This document shows positions 29,613 through 35,987 of a stretch of 64,000 nt of DNA, piece by piece. The position numbers and the translations under genes were made by a program. Positions within the stretch are counted from its first letter, which is position 1, and each line of letters opens with the position of its first letter. This DNA comes from a virus: positions 50,199-114,198 of IMG/VR virus record IMGVR_UViG_3300020572_000005; one strand, given 5' to 3'. Under the pieces are notes generated by a model. It was given only the letters and a program-made list of their open reading frames with translations. It made no database searches and was not told the origin of the DNA.

Positions 29613-30874
29613 CTGATAAACAAGTATTTCCAATCAAAACAGACACAGGATGCTTGCTCAAGTGGGCCTGGAGCACTGTGTACTTAAATCAAGGCACAAG
29701 TGCTAGTTGTCACCGTACAGACCAACAACCCATACCTCCAGACAACTTTGAAAGTTTTCATAATCTGCCAAACAAAATAGAAGCCAGGCAAATGATGTTG
29801 CGTGGCGAATGGCCACAGGGTGGTTGTCAGTACTGCGAAAAGATTGAAACAGCTGGCGGCATGAGCGACAGACAATATCAATTACATGCTCGTCATGACC
29901 TGGATCGTACTCCGCACGAGTTGTTTAAAGATCCAACTACGTTGGAAGTTGTACCTACCATATTAGAAGTATATTTCAACAATGTATGCAACATGGCCTG
30001 CTTGTATTGCGGCAGTCACTTTAGTACAAAATGGGAAGAAGAGAACCGACGATTTGGTGTGTTTACACAAGGCAATGTAAACTTTGGGCACAACACACAA
30101 TCTAATCCCAACTATGAGCGCATGCTGGCAGACTTTTGGCGCTACCTGGAAGAGAAAGATCGTTACAAACACATACGCTACTATCAAATACTGGGTGGCG
30201 AGCCTTTCTTCCAGGATGAGTTTGACATCAGCATGGACTTCTGGGAAAGTCATCCCAATCCAGAACTTACATTTAACATTATTACCAACCTAAAGGTACC
30301 ACCTAAAAAGTTCCAAGCCTACATTGATCGCTTTGGCAAGATGGTTGAGTCTGGCGCACTAAAACGATTGCAAATCACAGGTAGTATAGATGCCTGGGGA
30401 CCACAAGAAGAATATGTGCGGTGGGGATTAGACTTGGCCGAGTGGACAGAAAACTGGGAATATCTACTAGACAAAGACTGGGTTGTGATGTGCGTGAACA
30501 GTGCAGTGTCGGCATTGACAATTAAAACAGCACCTGAGCTAGTGGAAAAGATAAACGAGTGGAACGATCGTCGCAATCCGTGGAATCCTATTAGCTACAG
30601 TTTCATGAGTGTGATGACCCCGCCTGAAATGGTTCCAGACATATTTGGACCAGGCGTGTTTGAACAGGACTTTGCACGTTTACTGGCCGCAATGCGAGAA
30701 CGCAATCCCAGCGAAGTCAGTGCTAAAGAACACATGCGTGGCATTATGAAACAGATTGTAGCAGGACCTCGCAACGCAGAACGTATTGCTGATTTGAAAG
30801 TTTATCTGACTGAAATAGATCGACGTCGTGTCACTGATTGGAAACTGTTGTTTCCGTGGCTGATAGAACTATAA
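29609..30874 (+). CDS. Radical SAM protein G, KW-type twitch
   Basis: This 421-residue protein has C127-x3-C131-x2-C134 (VCNMACLYCGSHFS) and ILGGEPFF. Auxiliary cysteines are C15 (GCLLKW), C34 (SCHRT), C73 and C76 (CQYC), matching A, B and D; the closest match is D. It starts within the carbamoyltransferase stop (4-nt overlap) and ends 73 nt inside the convergent gene on the other strand. It is the last gene of the forward operon. Confidence 0.8.
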   Translation: MTDKQVFPIKTDTGCLLKWAWSTVYLNQGTSASCHRTDQQPIPPDNFESFHNLPNKIEARQMMLRGEWPQGGCQYCEKIETAGGMSDRQYQLHARHDLDRTPHELFKDPTTLEVVPTILEVYFNNVCNMACLYCGSHFSTKWEEENRRFGVFTQGNVNFGHNTQSNPNYERMLADFWRYLEEKDRYKHIRYYQILGGEPFFQDEFDISMDFWESHPNPELTFNIITNLKVPPKKFQAYIDRFGKMVESGALKRLQITGSIDAWGPQEEYVRWGLDLAEWTENWEYLLDKDWVVMCVNSAVSALTIKTAPELVEKINEWNDRRNPWNPISYSFMSVMTPPEMVPDIFGPGVFEQDFARLLAAMRERNPSEVSAKEHMRGIMKQIVAGPRNAERIADLKVYLTEIDRRRVTDWKLLFPWLIEL

Positions 30875-31668
30875 TAGTCTAGGTTGCTGGGTGCGGACCG
30901 TTGGTTGTCCATCTGTTCAAGATCTAATGCTGCCAACACATCCTTACTAGTGGTTGGTTCACGCAATGCTCGGCCTTGTACATGAATCAAGTCCTGTGCT
31001 TGATTATAATGCCAACCCGGATCAATTAGTTCTAACCTATTATTTAATAATACGCCAATACTGGTAAAAACACACTTAGGTGGAATTAACAAATTTTTAA
31101 CGTTGTCAAATTGTTCCAAGGATATTGCGTTTATTAATGATGTCAGCCCAATAGGTCGATCCTGGAAGCACAGTTCAAATGCTCCGCCGCATAGATATAC
31201 ATTTTCAACGTCAGGATACTGTGAATTGAGCAAATATACCACCTGGTCCAGAGTCCAGGCCGCAAACATTTTCTGATCCTGTCTGAGAGGCATAGTTAAC
31301 ACAGCCGGATTAGTGACTGGTGTATCATGAAGTATAAATTGATTTACAACAGGTCCATGATGGTTGTCAGAGATTATCTGTGCATGTTCTTGTGCCAACC
31401 AGGCTGAACCTGTGTAGGCTGGAACAGCAGGATTGAGATCGGGATTGAACACCTGTCTACTGTTGTGCCAAATTGGCGATTCTATTGGCGTTGCTGATGT
31501 TCCGTGCAATTCGTATTCTGTGTAAGATGCAACCACTATGCACTTTACAAAATCTTGTTGAATAAACTCGGCTAAGTGTTTAAACATTTGATGCGGCCGA
31601 TGGCCAACTGGATCTAGCCATGCATCAATGACAATAACCGCACTTGGAGTTCGAAACTTACTGGACAT
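30802..31668 (-). CDS. Hypothetical protein, 288 aa, convergent with radical SAM G
   Basis: The protein begins with a beta strand (SAVIVIDAWLDPVGHRPHQMF), has a CIVVASYTEYEL strand-turn and a VYLCGGAFELCF block, an order that loosely resembles isochorismatase-like or hydrolase alpha/beta folds, but no catalytic triad is clear. Its last 24 codons lie opposite the 3' end of radical SAM G. It overlaps the downstream start of the radical SAM H stop region by 11 nt, so it is translated as the last gene of a five-gene reverse operon. I assign no function. Confidence 0.55.
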   Translation of the reverse strand: MSSKFRTPSAVIVIDAWLDPVGHRPHQMFKHLAEFIQQDFVKCIVVASYTEYELHGTSATPIESPIWHNSRQVFNPDLNPAVPAYTGSAWLAQEHAQIISDNHHGPVVNQFILHDTPVTNPAVLTMPLRQDQKMFAAWTLDQVVYLLNSQYPDVENVYLCGGAFELCFQDRPIGLTSLINAISLEQFDNVKNLLIPPKCVFTSIGVLLNNRLELIDPGWHYNQAQDLIHVQGRALREPTTSKDVLAALDLEQMDNQRSAPSNLDYYSSISHGNNSFQSVTRRRSISVR

Positions 31669-32689
31669 GACACAGTTCTACTAAACTGGGATTAAACTGT
31701 ATGCGTCCTGCATATTCCGAATATGCTGTGCCTAAAAAGTACATGGCTGCTGAATGATCTGTATGAGAGATGTTGCCAATCACATCATGTTCAGCATAAT
31801 TGACCCATGTGCCCCAATCTTCTAAGCGGTTAATCACTCCGCTAAATCCCATATCAACACATAGTCGACAGAAGTTCTGCATGTCTTGATAGTTGTCTTG
31901 CTGTAGCACAAACTTTAACAGTACTTCTGCACCTGTACGTTCTACAGTGCCCTGCAACCAAGTTAAGTTGGTAATCAACTGTGACCACTGTCCTCCTAGA
32001 CGCACACGTTCATATACTGGAGCAGAGCCTGCATCTATGCTGATAAAATACTGTGTAATGTGATCAAGTATAGGAGAATCATCCAGTTGTTTTTTCAATA
32101 ACAAGCCATTGGTGAACAACCGAATAGTTTGATTGGGGCCTGGACAAAATTCTCGTATCAATGGTCGCATAATAGCACTGGCCAACGGATCGCCGTTGCC
32201 ACTCATTACAATGTGGCAAGGTTCTTTAAATTCTTCTAACAAACGACGTATGTGTTGTACCTGTGCTAGTTTGCGATCATACTCGTCGCCAGAGTTGATC
32301 ATTATTGCCGCAGGCCTGCAACTTGGGCAACGTAGATTACAACTTTCGTCAACGTTGATGCTGACCACGTGTGTTGTATCTATTTTGCTAGAGTGTACCA
32401 CACCACATCGATCAACAGCACAATGTGTATAAGCACCAGAATCAATGTCGGCTTGTAATGCCAATGCTGACTTGCTGTTCCATACACTGGCCAATGAATC
32501 AAAGTCTGAAATTTGTCCTACACTGATTGGCAACCATGCTTCGCATCCACATACAAAACAATCACCTTTCCAGTCTATAACCAATTGGCGACTGGGTGCA
32601 TTGCAGTGATTGTCAATTGTTAATTTTAAATCTGCATTGCGCGGTATTGAATTGTAGGAGTGCCGGTTAGCAATTGGAATGACAAACAT
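31658..32689 (-). CDS. Radical SAM protein H with cysteine-rich N-terminal domain
   Basis: ATG 32689 shares a base with the upstream stop (TAATG), so I prefer it to an earlier in-frame start at 32740. The 343-residue product has SAM motif C117-x3-C121-x2-C124 (SCNLRCPSCRPA). Upstream are C29, C44, C47, C49, C90 and C95, which could hold one auxiliary cluster in a SPASM/twitch-like domain. The usual GGEP is replaced by SGNGDPLA. The middle contains IRLFTNGLLL. It is coupled to an amidinotransferase. It is the most divergent of the eight and the only one on this strand. Confidence 0.75.
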   Translation of the reverse strand: MFVIPIANRHSYNSIPRNADLKLTIDNHCNAPSRQLVIDWKGDCFVCGCEAWLPISVGQISDFDSLASVWNSKSALALQADIDSGAYTHCAVDRCGVVHSSKIDTTHVVSINVDESCNLRCPSCRPAAIMINSGDEYDRKLAQVQHIRRLLEEFKEPCHIVMSGNGDPLASAIMRPLIREFCPGPNQTIRLFTNGLLLKKQLDDSPILDHITQYFISIDAGSAPVYERVRLGGQWSQLITNLTWLQGTVERTGAEVLLKFVLQQDNYQDMQNFCRLCVDMGFSGVINRLEDWGTWVNYAEHDVIGNISHTDHSAAMYFLGTAYSEYAGRIQFNPSLVELCHVQ

Positions 32690-33708
32690 TATAGATATGT
32701 TTCTAAGCCGCCTCGGCGTGTCAAGTCCTGTGTACAGCAACTGATGCCACCATCCCAGAAGTAACTATGACGCAGTTCACTAATAATTGGATTGATACGA
32801 TGCCGTTTACAGAAATCAAACACATCTCTGTTGTACGCACTGAAGATAACATTTTCTTCGTCCAGCACTAAACAATTGACATCAAACACTGTTTCGGCAA
32901 CAAAGCCGGTCCATTTGTTCAAGTATGTGTCAACAAACTTTGTAAACTCCTGTGTGGGGGTTTGTCCTTGCACATACCATGCTCCAGGGCTTTGTTCGTA
33001 CTTGAACTTGCCTATTTCCATGGCTGCCCAGATACTGCTATCCCAAATCTTTAGCACTTCCCATCCTGGAAAGTCCTTGGCAAGATCTAAGTTGACATCG
33101 TGCTTGCTAGACAAAATAACACCGGGCTTGAGAATAGCAAACACAGCATCGCCGTGGCCGTCTGTTACTGCTTCGTGTATACGATACTCTGGGCCCAAGC
33201 AGTTGTCCACAATCCAACGTGTTTGTTCTGGCTTTAGATAATCACTGTTGTCAAAGAATACGTCACGCCCTACACGCACAATACAACTAGCACTTGCTTG
33301 GTTAAGAATGCAGTCAGCATCCCACCGACCGTTATGTGGACTGATCACTTGGTCTGCATATTCTGCACAAATGTCGTCCAGTTCTTCCATTGGTAACACA
33401 CGCAGTAACTTTTGTCCCAGACTAATTTGCCAATCACGTGGAGTCAACGGAGGCAAAGGTGCACCACCGTTTTCTGTTTGCCACCACACAAATTGATCCT
33501 TGGGTGGTAAGTTGGGACGACGTACACGAGCACCATAGGTTTCGATGGTCTTTTGCAGGTTGTTTAAATCTTCCTCAGTCTCGGCTAGAATTTGTTGTAG
33601 TTGATTGCGCACCTGCGGATTGTCAATAAAGTCAAAATAATCTGGACTGTAAGCACGACCCACAATAACTTCTTCTAAGGGTTGCCAACTGGTGTAGGAA
33701 TTAATCAT
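32689..33708 (-). CDS. Amidinotransferase-like protein
   Basis: This 339-residue protein matches the amidinotransferase fold: N-terminal SWQPLEEVIVGRAY, VTDGHGDAVF near residues 181-190 with H185 as the likely catalytic His, and RHSYFWDGGISCCT near 313-326 with C325 in the position of the catalytic Cys. In known members these residues, with Asp, move an amidino group from arginine to an amine (glycine or inosamine). The usual HC before Thr is CC here. Closely related enzymes are hydrolases, so transfer rather than hydrolysis is inferred. It overlaps radical SAM H by 1 nt and the upstream gene by 8 nt. Confidence 0.75.
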   Translation of the reverse strand: MINSYTSWQPLEEVIVGRAYSPDYFDFIDNPQVRNQLQQILAETEEDLNNLQKTIETYGARVRRPNLPPKDQFVWWQTENGGAPLPPLTPRDWQISLGQKLLRVLPMEELDDICAEYADQVISPHNGRWDADCILNQASASCIVRVGRDVFFDNSDYLKPEQTRWIVDNCLGPEYRIHEAVTDGHGDAVFAILKPGVILSSKHDVNLDLAKDFPGWEVLKIWDSSIWAAMEIGKFKYEQSPGAWYVQGQTPTQEFTKFVDTYLNKWTGFVAETVFDVNCLVLDEENVIFSAYNRDVFDFCKRHRINPIISELRHSYFWDGGISCCTQDLTRRGGLETYL

Positions 33709-34888
33709 TGTGTATTCTTTCTAATAGAGTATTTAATCTGTGGGCTTTTGAGCTACAAAATAACTGTTGGTTGTGTTCAACATCTGATCGGCAAGATTCA
33801 AACCAGGTGTGCAAGTCTTGCGACTTTAGTTGTGCAATTGTTTTACGCACAGCAATCCAACGTTCAGTATTATCTTGTATTGTATCGTAACTGTTGTCTA
33901 CGACATGATCAAATGTACGATAACCTAGGTCTCGCAATGCAGACAAGGATCCAGGGCATCCTACTACAACAAAAGGTTGTCCGTGTTTGATTGCTTTGAA
34001 TGTTTTTTCAGTTAAAAACGCACCACCTGATCCGTCTGCATCAAAGTGTGTTTCTAATACTATATTACAGTAACTATCTGTAAAATGATTGGTTTCTATT
34101 AGGTGATGATCGTTGTGTTGTTCGTGTGTGAGTGCATCGCATGTGTATGGACCGTTGCTTAAAAACTGTTTGATGTCTTCTCGAATTTCAAGAGTATCAA
34201 CCTCAATGGGATTGTCAGTTTCGGCTTCATCTGTCACAATGTCAGTTCCGTAACTCCAGTAACTGTTGTCTAGTAATCCCTCACGGTGTAGGTCTGTCAT
34301 CACAGTGGCCCTCCACCATTTGTGTGTTCTGCTTAGTACTGTAAAGTCACGCAATCGTCGATTGGTGTGTACAGGTGTTGGGGGTATTTGTTGATTGCGA
34401 TGCCAGTATAGAAGTTCGTGATCTGGAAAATACACAAAGCCTGGAATGCCATTGGCTGCTGTATTGCCACTGACAAACCGGTAGCAGTTGGGTGGCAGCA
34501 AATGATTTTGACACAGTTCGTCTAGTCGATCTTTGATACGGAATGGATTGTCACCTTCGTGATAGTAAAACAGCACAGTTAGTTCTTCTCGACGCAACTG
34601 ACGTCGTACCACCTCAGTCATTAAAGCAAAGTAATCAACATCAAAGTTAAAAAAGCCTAGTCCTACTGTGTAGTAAGCACCACTTGTAAGATTGCTAAGA
34701 TCAGATAACTTATACTTGATGCCGTGTGTGTTGAAATGTTCGTACAACTCAGCAGGAACTGTATTGGGCCAATGCTGTACAAATTCACGCCATTCTGCAG
34801 TGTAAGGTTGTGCCTGCCACCGTGCTAGTGCAGGATATGCTTTGTTACGAACTACGCGGTCAGCAACAAAGTTATTTGCGTAGTCCAT
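33701..34888 (-). CDS. Glycosyltransferase-like protein, DESYD family (2)
   Basis: A 395-residue protein whose C-terminal 110 residues (FLTEKTFKAIKHGQPFVVVG, LGYRTFDHVVDNSYD, HNQQLF) align with the two family members at 18754-19902 and 34872-35987. The N-terminal part is distinct (YYTVGLGFFNFDVDYFAL, LFYYHEGDNPF) and may set specificity. EK..K...G.PFVV resembles the donor-binding strand of GT10-like enzymes. The start overlaps the upstream gene by 17 nt. The sugar and acceptor are unknown. Confidence 0.5.
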   Translation of the reverse strand: MDYANNFVADRVVRNKAYPALARWQAQPYTAEWREFVQHWPNTVPAELYEHFNTHGIKYKLSDLSNLTSGAYYTVGLGFFNFDVDYFALMTEVVRRQLRREELTVLFYYHEGDNPFRIKDRLDELCQNHLLPPNCYRFVSGNTAANGIPGFVYFPDHELLYWHRNQQIPPTPVHTNRRLRDFTVLSRTHKWWRATVMTDLHREGLLDNSYWSYGTDIVTDEAETDNPIEVDTLEIREDIKQFLSNGPYTCDALTHEQHNDHHLIETNHFTDSYCNIVLETHFDADGSGGAFLTEKTFKAIKHGQPFVVVGCPGSLSALRDLGYRTFDHVVDNSYDTIQDNTERWIAVRKTIAQLKSQDLHTWFESCRSDVEHNQQLFCSSKAHRLNTLLERIHND

Positions 34889-35987
34889 GGAGCATGCTAG
34901 TTAGTTCTGGCCATAATACGTTTGTCAGGCCACCCCTGTAAAAATGGCGGAAGTTGTGTTCCACGAGAGGTAAACACGCACGATGTATTGATTGGCGCTC
35001 TCTTGCACTTTGATTGTCTAGATCTTTTAGTAATCGAGCGACCTTTTCCACACGTAGCACGTCGTCGGTTTCGGCATCATAGCTTTCATCAAATATGTCA
35101 TCAAAAGTTTTAAATCCGTAACTGCGCATATACTCTAAGCTGTGGGCAGGTGCAACCAATACAAATGGCATTTCTAATGCAATAGCTTTAAATGTTTTTT
35201 CTGTTATGTGTGTTCTGCGTCCAAAGTATACAGTTTCGGTAGGAACATATACCAAACTGTCTTGTGCTTCTGCATAGTTACCTAGCCAGCAACTGGTCAT
35301 CTGTTGTGATTCTTCTCCTGCAAACAATCTTGGCAAGGCAGCATGTTCAAACACTTGCGAAATATCTGGATATGTGTTACAATACTTGTTGGCCACAACA
35401 CTTATATCAACATTTTCGTATTGGCATACTCGTGGCACACTGATATGATTGTGTTCTAAACCTTGTTTGAATACATTATACAAAAACAACACACGATGAT
35501 CACGCTTGCCACCTACAATACGATTGGGACTCATAAAAGTCCGTGTGGGCGCACGATCTCTTGCTCGAGGAATTAAGAATGACTTGTCATAACCGCGGAA
35601 CCAGTCTTGACAGGCCCAGCCGTGGTAAAAATAATAGTGACTTTTCCATCCGTATGTTTCACATAGACGTTCAACATACTCGCCATGTTCACTTACAACA
35701 ACATGACCAAATTGGGTTGGCTTTACTTGATTATGTTGATGCCACCACAAATCTATATTCCGTCTTGCTACATCATCAAACAATGGCCGATATTCTTCCG
35801 TCCAGCACGGCTCTTGATCGTGCATCCACACGTAGTCAGTTTCTATGATGTCATCACTGCCCAAGTTAAATAAAGCATCCGGGTCGGTTTGGCCCGGCGG
35901 ATCACAAAAAAACAATCTCGTACCTGGTAGATTTTTTTCTATCCAAGGCCAAAAAGTATTATTATAAATCTCGTCTATTCTTATCAT
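34872..35987 (-). CDS. Glycosyltransferase-like protein, DESYD family (3)
   Basis: This 371-residue protein starts at ATG 35987, which shares two bases with the divergent ATG at 35986. It has HDQEPCW near residue 55, a motif also present in 55248-56567 (HDQEPL), and the shared C-terminal block ITEKTFKAIALEMPFVLVAP, GFKTFDDIFDESYD. It is the first gene of the reverse operon ending with 30802-31668. No ribosome site precedes the start. A nucleotide-sugar transferase is the most likely role; it may instead be non-enzymatic. Confidence 0.5.
   Translation of the reverse strand: MIRIDEIYNNTFWPWIEKNLPGTRLFFCDPPGQTDPDALFNLGSDDIIETDYVWMHDQEPCWTEEYRPLFDDVARRNIDLWWHQHNQVKPTQFGHVVVSEHGEYVERLCETYGWKSHYYFYHGWACQDWFRGYDKSFLIPRARDRAPTRTFMSPNRIVGGKRDHRVLFLYNVFKQGLEHNHISVPRVCQYENVDISVVANKYCNTYPDISQVFEHAALPRLFAGEESQQMTSCWLGNYAEAQDSLVYVPTETVYFGRRTHITEKTFKAIALEMPFVLVAPAHSLEYMRSYGFKTFDDIFDESYDAETDDVLRVEKVARLLKDLDNQSARERQSIHRACLPLVEHNFRHFYRGGLTNVLWPELTSMLHGLRK

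Noticed and set aside
32792-33241. 149-codon plus-strand frame inside the amidinotransferase gene
   Set aside because: It covers the strongest family motifs on the opposite strand and has no supporting signal.
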